A stretch of DNA of 64,000 nt from Phycisphaeraceae bacterium (GTDB taxonomy: Bacteria > Planctomycetota > Phycisphaerae > Phycisphaerales > UBA1924), in the NCBI GenBank assembly GCA_015200025.1, contig CP054186.1, positions 2,774,643 through 2,838,642 on the forward strand, given 5' to 3'. The number at the start of each line of letters is the position of its first letter. Position 1 is the first letter of the stretch. Under the pieces are notes generated by a model. That model worked only from the letters and a program-made list of their open reading frames with translations. It had not been told where the DNA came from and searched no databases. Positions 1 to 8,049 of this stretch are shown here, in pieces. The position numbers and the translations under genes are program-made.

Positions 1-229
1 ACCCCGGCACGGCCGTGGCCACGCCGCCCACCTCATCCACGCCGAAGATCAGGTCGCCGCCCCCGGCGTTGGCGAACGAGGTTACGTCCGCGCGGAGTTC
101 GTTCTTGTCCTTGTCGGTGTTGCCCGGCAGGTCGCGCTTGAAGTCCAACGTCCGGCGTTCCTCGTCACCATTGGTGACGAGGGACTGGATGTCGGCGGCC
201 TCGATCTTGTCCAACGTCTTGGGAATCAC
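1..229 (-). CDS. AlbA_2 (Schlafen-type) domain protein, N-terminal part
   Basis: The first 76 codons of a protein that continues past the left edge. It starts at a GTG preceded by AAGAGG. The visible residues include E-x-x-x-L-D-F-K-R, then a charged stretch, then TSFANAGGGDLIFGVDE. That layout is the opening of the AlbA_2 / divergent-AAA_4 domain, where an acidic-hydrophobic strand is followed by a helix and a glycine-rich strand. Such proteins bind nucleic acid or nucleotide and are frequent in defence loci, including type I restriction-modification operons. It is the last visible gene of the operon and lies 31 nt after the TIR gene. An hsdR gene would be expected beyond it but is not in the window. 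Family assignment is from motif recognition only. Confidence 0.72.
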   Translation of the reverse strand, partial: MIPKTLDKIEAADIQSLVTNGDEERRTLDFKRDLPGNTDKDKNELRADVTSFANAGGGDLIFGVDEVGGVATAVPG

Positions 230-260
230 ATAAACCTCTTGAATCGCGGAACTTCTTCGA

Positions 261-731
261 TTACCCATTCTGGCCGAACAGCCACAGCAGACCGACGATC
301 CCACCGACCACTAGCAACTGGCGCTGCGCCTCGGCCTTCTGCATCTTCATCCCGTCGAGAACCCGCTGAACAGCGGCGAGCGCATCACTTGTGTTCTCTC
401 GACTGATGGGTTGATAGATCACCCCGTTCAGACACCCGAGGTCCTCTGGCCTGACCCCAGCGGCGACAAGCGGCACGATCGGCTTTCCCTTGGCTCGTGC
501 ATGCCCAACTTCCTGCCCGACGGACATTGCCCGCGCCACGGTTTGATCTGTGATGATGACGATGACCAGGTCGCTCGCGTCGATCCATCCGAAGATGCTG
601 GGCCAGACTTCGTGGCCAGGCGTCTTGCTGGTGTCCCAGCACAGAGGCTTATCCCCACCCGCCGCGATCACCTGAGCCACCCTGCGCAATAGGTCAACGT
701 CTGCCACGCTGTACGAGATGAACACGTTCAC
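261..731 (-). CDS. Small TIR-domain protein with C-terminal membrane segment
   Basis: The 156-aa product begins NVFISYSVADVDLL, the betaA/box-1 signature of TIR and TIR-like domains. Strand VIVIITDQTV follows near residues 56-65, and helix AMSVGQEVGHARAKGKPIVPLV carries Glu74 in the position of the catalytic glutamate of NAD-cleaving TIRs. Residues about 139-152 (LLVVGGIVGLLWLF) form one short hydrophobic segment, so the protein may be membrane-tethered. The GTG start is chosen because it overlaps the preceding stop as GTGA and gives the exact TIR N-terminus; an in-frame upstream start would add 15 unrelated residues. Family knowledge suggests NAD+ depletion or oligomeric signalling as effector. 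No cyclic-nucleotide-binding domain is present, unlike described PycTIR effectors. What triggers it is inference from the neighbours. Confidence 0.8.
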   Translation of the reverse strand: MNVFISYSVADVDLLRRVAQVIAAGGDKPLCWDTSKTPGHEVWPSIFGWIDASDLVIVIITDQTVARAMSVGQEVGHARAKGKPIVPLVAAGVRPEDLGCLNGVIYQPISRENTSDALAAVQRVLDGMKMQKAEAQRQLLVVGGIVGLLWLFGQNG

Positions 732-1711
732 TTGGGCACCTCCGCCGACCGGGCCGCCGGCGTGAAGTACCGCCACAACCCATCTCCCAGCGACCGAACG
801 GCAGCCACGAGCATCCGCACCTCATCTGCTGAGACACGCACCTTTCGCCTTTCGATTGCGGTGTCGTCGCCTGATTGCTCGATGTACTTCTCGTCGATTA
901 CCCCGCCTTTGTGGGCGATCACATGACGCTTGTGGAAGCAGCGGACCATGAGCTTCCACTCTTCTGGCGTCGTCAGCGTCTGAAGGGACGTCCCAAACAA
1001 GGCCTGCAACGACTTGTCCGCACCAGTCAAGCTTTGAAACGACACGCTGGACGCCTTCTTCGGATCATTTGCTCGCGCGGCGTGGGCACTCAGCAGTTCG
1101 CGACCAAATCCGTCAAACGACGAAACCACGTCTTCAAGCGCGTTCTGAACCAGATTCTCAGTGATCTCGGGCGTAGGCGCGGCTTGAGAGAACTCAATCA
1201 CCTTCATCGCAAGGTCCAGGTTCTTCTCCAAGATCTGACGGGAGTTGTGACATCCGCAATCTGGGCAGAACCCAAAGACACCGAACACGCTGTACCGAAG
1301 GGTGCACTGGTCGCACACGACCTCGGTTTCGAGTGCCTTCTCTCGGTAGTGCCGAAGGGGGGCGCGTGGCCCTTCCTTCAGTGTCATGCTGATGCCAATA
1401 CCGAACGCACCGCGCGGCGGGTGATTGAACTCGAGCTTCTTCAACTCGCGGGTCACGATGTCCCCGATGGCACGGAACGCGTATGACTTCGCGTACTCGA
1501 TCTGCTCCTTTGTCCAGAACTGGTCCGGCTTGCCCCGATGGCCGCAATACGGACATACACAGTCGAGATCATCGCCCGTCAGGCCCGTTCCAGGCTGGAG
1601 TTTGAAGTACCCCTCGCATTCAGCATTGGGGCACTCACGCCCGACCATGCCGGTGTCATCCGTGGGGATCGGTACGTTGATCTGCTTCGGAAAATCGTCG
1701 AATCTGCTCAT
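728..1711 (-). CDS. Zinc-ribbon protein with C-terminal HEPN-like RNase motif
   Basis: The 327-aa protein has two cysteine clusters (C27, C32, C53, C56 and C133, C136, C149, C152) that look like zinc ribbons. A helical C-terminal half contains RHVIAH (R262 to H267). This fits the R-x4-6-H motif of HEPN ribonucleases, with a polar residue directly after the Arg as in active members, and is followed by GGVIDEKY. HEPN domains commonly cleave RNA in toxin and abortive-infection systems. The zinc ribbons could sense nucleic acid or a partner (inference). The ATG overlaps the hsdS stop (ATGA) and has GGAGG upstream; its own stop overlaps the TIR start (GTGA). The chain of overlaps makes it an integral operon member. 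The annotated function is a motif-level inference. Confidence 0.72.
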   Translation of the reverse strand: MSRFDDFPKQINVPIPTDDTGMVGRECPNAECEGYFKLQPGTGLTGDDLDCVCPYCGHRGKPDQFWTKEQIEYAKSYAFRAIGDIVTRELKKLEFNHPPRGAFGIGISMTLKEGPRAPLRHYREKALETEVVCDQCTLRYSVFGVFGFCPDCGCHNSRQILEKNLDLAMKVIEFSQAAPTPEITENLVQNALEDVVSSFDGFGRELLSAHAARANDPKKASSVSFQSLTGADKSLQALFGTSLQTLTTPEEWKLMVRCFHKRHVIAHKGGVIDEKYIEQSGDDTAIERRKVRVSADEVRMLVAAVRSLGDGLWRYFTPAARSAEVPK

Positions 1712-2946
1712 GCGACGACCTCCTTAACGACCGCCGACACGTGATGCAGGCGTAGTTCGCCTGATAAGAGAACGGGCAGTAGCGAATCGCGGAGCGCCGC
1801 AAGCGTGCCGATCTGCGTGGTGTTCTGATCCATCATGCCGTAGAGACGCTCCAGGTGCCGCCCTACCTCGGCCTGTCGCTTCGGTGAGGGCAGTGTGATC
1901 CGCATGCGACGCTGATCAGTCAGACTGACATAGTCCGCCATATCGGTCTGGCCCTTGGTCATGTCCACCTGCTCGCCGAACTCGTCGCCGTGCATCCATT
2001 GGTGCAGGACGAACGGGTTGAGGCGTGAAGGATCGGCTGCGCGCCAGAAGCAGAGCTGTGGCGCATATACGAATGTCGGTGTGTTATTCGACACCAGCGC
2101 AAGGCGTCCAACTGTGCCCTTGGACGTGAACACCGAGTCGAGTGGCCGGGACAACTTGTCGCCCGCGGCCTGAACTCCATCAACGCCCATGTACTCGCAG
2201 TCTGTGAACTGAAATCCGCCGTCAATGTTGCCCGCCCGCGCGAACGGGAGGCCCGTCGGTCGCAGTTCGCTGCGCTTGGCGCGGTACCCGTCACCAATGA
2301 CGAGCACGCCCGAGTCGGTCAGCGATTGTGTCGTCACCGTCTCAAGCTCGCTCTCCATGCGTTCAAGCCAGTCGCTAAACAGAGCGCGAGCCATGTCCTT
2401 TAGCGTCCGATTCATCCGCCGATTCAGTTCGATCTTGTTGTCCAATGCCCCCAGCACCCGCGCAATCGCCCGCTGCTCGGGGAGAGGCGGGAGTCTGATG
2501 GGGAACTTCGGGAACTCCAGCAGCGGGATTCTGTCCACCGTGCTTCCGGAGATCGTGTAGTTGCGGATGCACTCTTGGAAGTCCGGCGCGAGAAACGTGT
2601 ACAGCAAGAAGCGAGAATCAACTTTGCGACGGTTCGGGCGGGCGAGCGCCATGCGACGGCCAAGGCAACACCGGAGGCCCGCCGGAATCAACGCGCCGCA
2701 GCCGAGTTTGGTTTCGTAGGAGAAGACCAAATCGCCCTCCGTCGGCTCCACGCGCCGAGTCCATCGCGGCCAGTCCGCCTCGGAGATGTGCTCAGTCGTC
2801 GAGAGGTCAATTCGCCCGTTCTCGATGTTCCAAATGCCAAGAAAGACCGCACCACTGTCGATCTTCGCGGGCGTTGCGTGCGGCCCGTCGAAGATGCCGT
2901 CGCAGACTTCGCCGATCGAAACGGTCGGCCAAGGGTCAAGCGCCAT
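1708..2946 (-). CDS. hsdS: Type I restriction-modification specificity subunit HsdS
   Basis: The 412-aa protein has the two-target-recognition-domain layout of HsdS. TRD1 covers about residues 1-150. The central conserved helix follows (LPPLPEQRAIARVLGALDNKIELNRRMN), then TRD2, and a second spacer near the C-terminus (KRQAEVGRHLERLYGMMDQNTTQI). HsdS determines the bipartite DNA target of the HsdM2S methylase and HsdR2M2S nuclease. The ATG at the MALDP start is preferred over a TTG five codons upstream because a G-rich SD precedes it. A gap of about 108 nt separates it from the cyclase gene, the only sizeable gap inside this operon. It contains GAGCAC/GTGCTC inverted arms. The cyclase inserted between hsdM and hsdS is unusual. 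Confidence 0.93.
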   Translation of the reverse strand: MALDPWPTVSIGEVCDGIFDGPHATPAKIDSGAVFLGIWNIENGRIDLSTTEHISEADWPRWTRRVEPTEGDLVFSYETKLGCGALIPAGLRCCLGRRMALARPNRRKVDSRFLLYTFLAPDFQECIRNYTISGSTVDRIPLLEFPKFPIRLPPLPEQRAIARVLGALDNKIELNRRMNRTLKDMARALFSDWLERMESELETVTTQSLTDSGVLVIGDGYRAKRSELRPTGLPFARAGNIDGGFQFTDCEYMGVDGVQAAGDKLSRPLDSVFTSKGTVGRLALVSNNTPTFVYAPQLCFWRAADPSRLNPFVLHQWMHGDEFGEQVDMTKGQTDMADYVSLTDQRRMRITLPSPKRQAEVGRHLERLYGMMDQNTTQIGTLAALRDSLLPVLLSGELRLHHVSAVVKEVVA

Positions 2947-3054
2947 GGAGCACCCCCGCAACTACGCCGGGTATGTGCCGGTGCTCTGATCGGAGAGGGG
3001 CGTGCCAGCCCTTCGGTTCGTCTCCGATGATTGTCAACATGGGCGAAAGGAAGT

Positions 3055-4050
3055 TCATTTGAGGATCGCCCCCGTAGCCGTGAAGATGTAGAGCGGATAG
3101 TCACCGCCGTCCGGCAGTGTGTACGTCCAGCCCGCCGGCGTCGGGGCACGATCGCATCCCCGCTTCCACATCGTGTGCATGTTCTGATAGGCGACCTGCC
3201 CGATCCGGATTTCGCCCGGCGCGCCCGATGCCTGAATCTTGCAGGCGATATTCAAGGTCTGGCCGATCAGATCGCGTTGCCGTTTTGAGGAAACGTGCCC
3301 GACAGTCATGGCGACCGCCCCCCCCGATTCGATGCCTATGCGCACGTCAAGCGCCGGATAGCCCAGCTCCGCAAACGTTGGGTTGACCGCATCGCGGATG
3401 AGCCCTCTCACCGTGAGGGCTCCGTCGATTGCGTTGTCGTTGGCCGTCAGGAACGACGGCGGCGGGATGTAGGCCAGCACGCCATCCCCCGTGAACTTGA
3501 GGATGTGGGCGTGGAAACACGGGGCGACAGCAGCGATCTCCTCTAGGACCACGCTGACGACGCGGGCGTTCGTCACGGCGTCGAGCGAGTTGGAGAGCTT
3601 GGTGGATCCGACCAAGTCCACTGACAAGACCGCAAAGCCGTGGACGCCGTCGGGGAGCTGGGCCAGGAACTCCTCAGAACGGTCCACGAACGAGTGCGGC
3701 GGCGTGGTCTGGTCGGTGAGTCGCTTCTTGATCTCCTCCCGCCGGCGCTGAATGTACTCTCGCGCGCTTCCGAGACGCTGTCCCTGTCCGGTCGGTGTCC
3801 GAGAAAACGCCTCATCGATCATTCGCTGAACTTCCCGCATCGGGATTGCAAAGTGGTCCAACTTGTCGATGACCATCGGCTCATCAGCATCTTCGACAAC
3901 TCTGTACCGCGCGGGATCGAGCACAACGGCCACGCCCTTCTCGCCGGTCTTGGCATCGACGATCGGTTCGAACTTGAAATCAAGGCGATGCCGCCTGGGG
4001 AATCCATCGGCGTCGCCGCCGACTGATGTGTCTGGTGCAGAACCACTCAT
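3055..4050 (-). CDS. Class III nucleotide cyclase, Pycsar-like candidate
   Basis: The 331-aa protein has an unrecognised N-terminal 130 residues and a C-terminal class III cyclase catalytic domain. Visible are VLSVDLVGSTKLS with metal ligand Asp145, LKFTGDGVLAY with Asp189 and the preceding Lys185, VRIGIESG, and RDLIGQTLNIACKIQ. In the last, Asp260 and Asn267 are kept, while Lys271 stands where Arg is usual. Both metal-binding aspartates are intact, so an active cyclase is likely. Class III cyclases with downstream TIR or membrane effectors form Pycsar anti-phage systems making cCMP or cUMP. The base used here cannot be read from sequence. Its start overlaps the hsdM stop (ATGA), so it is translationally coupled to the methylase. 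Confidence 0.87.
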   Translation of the reverse strand: MSGSAPDTSVGGDADGFPRRHRLDFKFEPIVDAKTGEKGVAVVLDPARYRVVEDADEPMVIDKLDHFAIPMREVQRMIDEAFSRTPTGQGQRLGSAREYIQRRREEIKKRLTDQTTPPHSFVDRSEEFLAQLPDGVHGFAVLSVDLVGSTKLSNSLDAVTNARVVSVVLEEIAAVAPCFHAHILKFTGDGVLAYIPPPSFLTANDNAIDGALTVRGLIRDAVNPTFAELGYPALDVRIGIESGGAVAMTVGHVSSKRQRDLIGQTLNIACKIQASGAPGEIRIGQVAYQNMHTMWKRGCDRAPTPAGWTYTLPDGGDYPLYIFTATGAILK

Positions 4051-5795
4051 CGCCGCGCCCCCTTCGAAGCGAGCACCGCCACCCCATTGGGCCGGGCATA
4101 GGCTGTGCGAGGTGAGACGCCATCGAGCCCCGCGGCCTTGGCGACTTCAGCGAGCGAAGCACGGATCTGCTTCTCCAACGCTGCGGACTGCGTGAACTGT
4201 TCATCAAGCGTCGCCGCCAGGTGCGGGAAGCGGTCCTCGAACGGCTCGTCGGCGTCGTCGCTCTCGGCCGCGCCGACGTAGCGGCCTGGCGTCAGCGCGT
4301 AGTTGTGCTCCCGGATCTCGTCGAGCGTCGCGGCCTTGCAGAAGCCCGCGACCTCGGCGGGCGTGCCCTTCCGCTTGAACTCGCGGTAGACGGATGCGAT
4401 CTTCTCGACCTCTTCCGACGACAGTTGCTTCTGCTTGCGCGAGCCAGGAATGAGCGTGCCGAGCTTTCGGCCGTCGATGAAGAGGATCTCGTTCTTCCGA
4501 GCGCGGAAGCCGCCGACACCGCCACGGTTCTTCGACAGGAACCAGAGGCAGCACGGGATCTGCGTGTTGGCAAAGAGTTGGCCTGTGAGCTGCACGATGC
4601 AGTCCACGTACCCGTGCTCGACCATCGTCTTACGGACTTCGAGGCGCGCGACTTCGCCATTGGAGAGTTCGCCGGTGGCCATCACGAATCCGGCGGTACC
4701 TCCGGCGTGCTTCTTTCCATCCGGGTCACGGAGGTGATGCAGGAAGTGCATCATCCACATGGTGTTGGCGTTGCGCGGCGAGAGAGGCATGGGCTGGCCC
4801 TGGCCGTTCGCGCCAGCACGCTTGGCGAAGTCCAACCGTGGGTCCTTGCTCGTGATGCGGTGAGCGCCCCAGCCGTCCTCGCCCTTCGCGCCGTCGTTGA
4901 AGGGGGGATTGGCGATGACGTAGTCGGCCTTCGTGTCGGCGTGCAGATCATTGAAGTACGAACTGCCGAGTTGGATGTTGCCGTCGATGCCGTGGATGAA
5001 GAGGTTCATCCGGCACAGCCGGTACGTGAAGTCCTTGCTTTCCTGACCGATGAATGACAGGCGGCCGGAGTGCTTCGTAAACACGTCCGACTGCACGAAC
5101 ATGCCGCCAGCGCCACAGCAGGGGTCGTACACGACGCCGTCGGTGGGCTCCAGCATGGCGACGAGCGTGCGGACGATGGAGACGGGCGTGAAGTACTCGC
5201 CGCCGCGCTTGCCCTCGCTGTTGGCGAACTCGCCGATGAAGTACTCGTAGACGCGGCCGACCAGATCCTCGCCGCCGTGGTCCTGCTTGAAGATGTCCTT
5301 CGAGAACAGATTGATGAGCCCGGTGACGCCCTCGCGGTCAAGGTTCGAGCCGGCGTAGATGCGGGGCAGCAGGCCGCGGAGCTTGTCGGGGTAGGTCTTC
5401 TCCAGGAGTTCGAGTGCGTCGTCGAGGATGCTCTTGATCGTGTCCGCCTGGGCGTGCTGGAGGATGTACGACCAGCGCGACTTCTCGGGGACGATGAAAG
5501 CACCCGCAGCGCGGTACTCGTCCGCGTCGGCCAGGATGCGGGCGCGGGCCTTCGCGTCCTTGGTGAAGTAATCGCTCTTCGGGTCCGCGAGCAACCCCTC
5601 GAGTTCCTCGCGGCGGCGCTCATAGCGCAGCGAGAGGAACCGGAGAAAGATGATGGGCAAGACGTACCGCTTATAGTCGGCGGGCTCGATCGAGCCGCGC
5701 AGGTTCACGGCGGCCTGCCACAGCTCCTTCATGAGCTGTGCCGTCCCGTTCTGCGGGGCTTCGTCCTTCGGCTTCTTCGCGGTCCGCTTGGCCAT
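4047..5795 (-). CDS. hsdM: Type I restriction-modification methylase subunit HsdM
   Basis: The 582-aa protein has an N-terminal HsdM helical domain (LWQAAVNLRGSIEPADYKRYVLPIIFLR at residues 26-53), followed by an N6-adenine methyltransferase domain. The SAM-binding motif DPCCGAGGM lies at 224-232 and the catalytic NPPF at 296-299; GGEYFTP precedes motif I as in this family. It methylates adenine in the HsdS-specified target and forms part of the restriction complex. It opens the operon. An SD GGAG lies 6 nt before the ATG, immediately after a 23-bp palindrome. Length and motif order are normal, and no disruption is visible. Confidence 0.96.
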   Translation of the reverse strand: MAKRTAKKPKDEAPQNGTAQLMKELWQAAVNLRGSIEPADYKRYVLPIIFLRFLSLRYERRREELEGLLADPKSDYFTKDAKARARILADADEYRAAGAFIVPEKSRWSYILQHAQADTIKSILDDALELLEKTYPDKLRGLLPRIYAGSNLDREGVTGLINLFSKDIFKQDHGGEDLVGRVYEYFIGEFANSEGKRGGEYFTPVSIVRTLVAMLEPTDGVVYDPCCGAGGMFVQSDVFTKHSGRLSFIGQESKDFTYRLCRMNLFIHGIDGNIQLGSSYFNDLHADTKADYVIANPPFNDGAKGEDGWGAHRITSKDPRLDFAKRAGANGQGQPMPLSPRNANTMWMMHFLHHLRDPDGKKHAGGTAGFVMATGELSNGEVARLEVRKTMVEHGYVDCIVQLTGQLFANTQIPCCLWFLSKNRGGVGGFRARKNEILFIDGRKLGTLIPGSRKQKQLSSEEVEKIASVYREFKRKGTPAEVAGFCKAATLDEIREHNYALTPGRYVGAAESDDADEPFEDRFPHLAATLDEQFTQSAALEKQIRASLAEVAKAAGLDGVSPRTAYARPNGVAVLASKGARR

Positions 5796-5905
5796 TTTGT
5801 ACTCCGTCCATGTTCAGTGAACGTGGACAGGGTATCATAACCAGCGGGTCAAAGCCAGCGGATCAGGGTAGATCCGACAGCCCGCGTCAAAATGGAGTAG
5901 ACGCC
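5796..5905. promoter_or_regulatory. Divergent promoter region with 23-bp palindrome
   Basis: This interval separates hsdM (left) from a small gene (right). At 5806-5828 there is a palindrome with 11-base arms, GTCCATGTTCA and TGAACGTGGAC, around one central base and with one mismatch. On the minus strand it abuts the hsdM SD, so it could be an operator or a hairpin in the leader. TATGAT on the minus strand at about 5832-5837 resembles a -10 box. CCAGCGGGTCA and CCAGCGGATCA form a direct repeat with 14-base period (5841-5865). The block at 5836-5853 also occurs before the XRE gene at 54.6 kb. Regulatory roles are inferred. Confidence 0.5.
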
Positions 5906-6064
5906 ATGTCGAAGTCCAAGGGATTCAAGATCGGTCGGGACAACGAGACGGGCCGCCTGAAGTCTGTCGATCAGGCTAAGGCCAACCCCCGAGGGTCGTC
6001 AGTCGAGGTCATGCCCAAGAAGGGGAACGGCGACACGGGGCGCTACGACAACAAGAAGAAGTAG
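5906..6064 (+). CDS. Small basic protein, 52 aa, unknown function
   Basis: The ATG is preceded by GGAG with 8-nt spacing. The 52-aa product is lysine- and glycine-rich: MSKSKGFKIGRDNETGRLKSV at the start, then SSVEVMPKKGNGDTGRYDNKKK. Small proteins with a TGR-F/L-x-x-V segment followed by VE-x-x-PK-x-GxGDT are familiar as widespread uncharacterised proteins, but I know of no assigned function. It is divergent from hsdM and ends 3 nt before the stop of the convergent helix-turn-helix gene. It could be a DNA-binding accessory or an unrelated passenger. A toxin role is not supported by any visible motif. Confidence 0.65.
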   Translation: MSKSKGFKIGRDNETGRLKSVDQAKANPRGSSVEVMPKKGNGDTGRYDNKKK

Positions 6065-6067
6065 TTG

Positions 6068-6463
6068 TCAGCGGCGCGGCAGCGATCCCCACCGCCGCCG
6101 TTGCTCCATCCAGTCCATCACGCAGGCCACGTCGCGCAGCATGTGCTCGTGGATGGGATCGCGCCCACTCATCACCAGCGGCAGGAACAGGATCTCCTCC
6201 TGAATATCCGGCGCGAGGTGGCAGAGATTCATCAGCTGCGTGATCCGAGGCTGGGTGACGTGCGTCAGCCGGGCGATCTCGGAGATGTTGGCGACCTTGC
6301 CGGCGCGGATCATCTCGTCGAAGTGGATGGCCAGCGCCATCAGGCGGGAGATCCGCGGCACGCGGCCGGGGTCCACGGCCACGCGCGCGGCGGGCTTCGT
6401 GTCGATCGTCTTGCGCCCGTGTGCGGCGCGGTTGAAGAAGACCTTCGCCTTGACGGTGATCAT
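6068..6463 (-). CDS. Helix-turn-helix protein downstream of serine recombinase
   Basis: The 131-aa protein starts at an ATG overlapping the recombinase stop (ATGA). The segment VANISEIARLTHVTQPRITQLMNLCHLAP near residues 57-85 reads as a helix-turn-helix like that of ParB/KorB-type or resolvase-associated DNA-binding proteins. It is followed by DIQEEILFLP. The C-terminus is rich in Trp and Arg. Proteins of this type commonly follow large serine recombinases in planctomycete and proteobacterial integrating elements. A role as directionality or accessory factor is plausible but unproven. The reading frame upstream of this ATG only shadows the recombinase and is not coding. Confidence 0.8.
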   Translation of the reverse strand: MITVKAKVFFNRAAHGRKTIDTKPAARVAVDPGRVPRISRLMALAIHFDEMIRAGKVANISEIARLTHVTQPRITQLMNLCHLAPDIQEEILFLPLVMSGRDPIHEHMLRDVACVMDWMEQRRRWGSLPRR

Positions 6464-8049
6464 GCCTGGGCCTCCGGTCCTTCCACGGCCCCGCCCGCGA
6501 GCGCCTTCACGCCCGACGGGTAGAACGACACCTCGATGCTGCTGTCGAGGGCGTCGTAGACGACCTTGTTGATCAGCAACTGGAGCATCCGGACCTGTTC
6601 TCGGGGCGCGAGCGCGGTCCAGACGTTGTCGAAGTCGGCAAACGCCGCGTGGAGGTCTTCGGCTGAGAGCACTTCCGCTCGGTGGCGTTCTACGGCGGCC
6701 CCAATGTCGCTGGCCCGCCGCTCCGCCTCGCGGATCTGGTCGTTGAGGTCGGTGATGCGGCCCGCGGACGCGGAGGACGCTGGCTCGGTGGTTGCCAGGC
6801 GGCGGATCTCGGCGTGATTGCGCCCCAGACCACGGTTGACGATGCGCAGCTCGGCGTCCAACTGCTCGATGGCCGCGTCTGCTTGAGCCCGCGATGCCGA
6901 GAGCGTCTCCTCCAGAACGCTCTGGTCCTGGCCGACGCACCGGATCTGTTCGACGACCGCCTTCTCGATCTCAAGGGCGGGCAGCGAACCACTCTGGCAA
7001 CGAGCGCGGCCCTTCTTGATGGCGTTGCAGCAGACGTAGTACCGATACGCCTTGTTCCCACGCCGGGTAAAGGTGTGGACCATCGCGCTGCCGCACCCCT
7101 TGCAGTACAGCAGTTTGCGCAGCAGCGCCCCGAACTGGTTCCGCAGTTCGTTGCCGCGGGTCCGTGAATTCTTCTGCATCAGCACGTGAGCACGCCGGAA
7201 CGTCTCCTCCTCAACTATGGCCTCGTGCTGCCCCTGGTACGTCTCGCCCTTGTGGACCACCTTGCCCATGTAGATCGGATTCGTCAGCGTGCAGTACACC
7301 GAGTGCCGGTCCCATTCCACGCCTCCGCGAACCACGCCCGCCTTCGTTCGCCACGATTTGGTCTTCCAGCCGCGTTTGCAGAGATCTTCACCGACCGACA
7401 GCAACGACCCGAGCTCGAGGTACCGCTCAAAGATGTGGCGAACCCGCGACGCCTCAGCCGGGTTGACGACGAGGCGTGGGCTTCCGTTCGAGCGGTCGAC
7501 GTCGTACCCGAACGGCGGCGGACCGCCGCCCCATTTGCCCCGCTTCTTCGCCGCCGCGATCTTGTCCCGGATGCGCTCGCCGATGATCTCACGCTCGAAC
7601 TGGGCGAACGACAGGAGGATGTTGAGCGTGAGCCGGCCCATCGAATGGGTCGTGTTGAAGTGCTGGGTAACCGAGACGAACGAAACCTTGTGGCGATCAA
7701 AGACCTCCATGAGGCGCGCGAAGTCCATCAGCGACCGGGACAGACGGTCCACCTTGTAGACCACCACGCAGTCGATTTTGCCCGCCTCGATGTCGGCCAT
7801 CAGGCTCTTGAGGCCAGGCCGATCGACGTTGCCCCCCGAGAATCCGCCGTCGTCGTATCGATCGGGAAGCGCTGACCATCCCTCGTTCCGCTGGCTGGCG
7901 ACGTACGCCTCCGCCGCCTCACGCTGGGCGTCGAGGGAGTTGAACTCCTGCTTGAGCCCCTCCTCGCTCGACTTTCGGGTGTAGATCGCGCAGCGACATT
8001 GCGGAGGCGGAGTGGCGGCGTGCTTTCCGTTCTGGGTGCCTCTGCTCAT
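6460..8049 (-). CDS. Large serine recombinase
   Basis: The 529-aa site-specific recombinase has an N-terminal catalytic domain starting CAIYTRKSSEE, with Ser27 (or adjacent Ser28) as nucleophile. It continues with YDDGGFSGGNVDRPGL, VVYKVDRLSRS and FERE-x-IGERIRDK, all typical of serine integrases. A recombinase domain follows (PFGYDVDR to IFERYLELGS), then a zinc ribbon (CKGCGSAMVHT ... YVCCNAIKKGRARC) and a coiled-coil-like C-terminus with many Ala, Glu and Arg. It performs DNA integration, excision or inversion through a Ser-DNA intermediate. The start overlaps the stop of the DUF2924 gene. It probably mobilised part of this region; att sites could not be assigned. Confidence 0.95.
   Translation of the reverse strand: MSRGTQNGKHAATPPPQCRCAIYTRKSSEEGLKQEFNSLDAQREAAEAYVASQRNEGWSALPDRYDDGGFSGGNVDRPGLKSLMADIEAGKIDCVVVYKVDRLSRSLMDFARLMEVFDRHKVSFVSVTQHFNTTHSMGRLTLNILLSFAQFEREIIGERIRDKIAAAKKRGKWGGGPPPFGYDVDRSNGSPRLVVNPAEASRVRHIFERYLELGSLLSVGEDLCKRGWKTKSWRTKAGVVRGGVEWDRHSVYCTLTNPIYMGKVVHKGETYQGQHEAIVEEETFRRAHVLMQKNSRTRGNELRNQFGALLRKLLYCKGCGSAMVHTFTRRGNKAYRYYVCCNAIKKGRARCQSGSLPALEIEKAVVEQIRCVGQDQSVLEETLSASRAQADAAIEQLDAELRIVNRGLGRNHAEIRRLATTEPASSASAGRITDLNDQIREAERRASDIGAAVERHRAEVLSAEDLHAAFADFDNVWTALAPREQVRMLQLLINKVVYDALDSSIEVSFYPSGVKALAGGAVEGPEAQA

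Noticed and set aside
3055..4050. Calling cyclase plus TIR a standard Pycsar system
   Set aside because: The TIR protein lacks a cyclic-nucleotide-binding domain and the genes are interleaved with hsdS, so only Pycsar-like is justified.
5906..6064. Small basic gene as a toxin or antitoxin
   Set aside because: No partner gene, no toxin fold and not hydrophobic; left as unknown.
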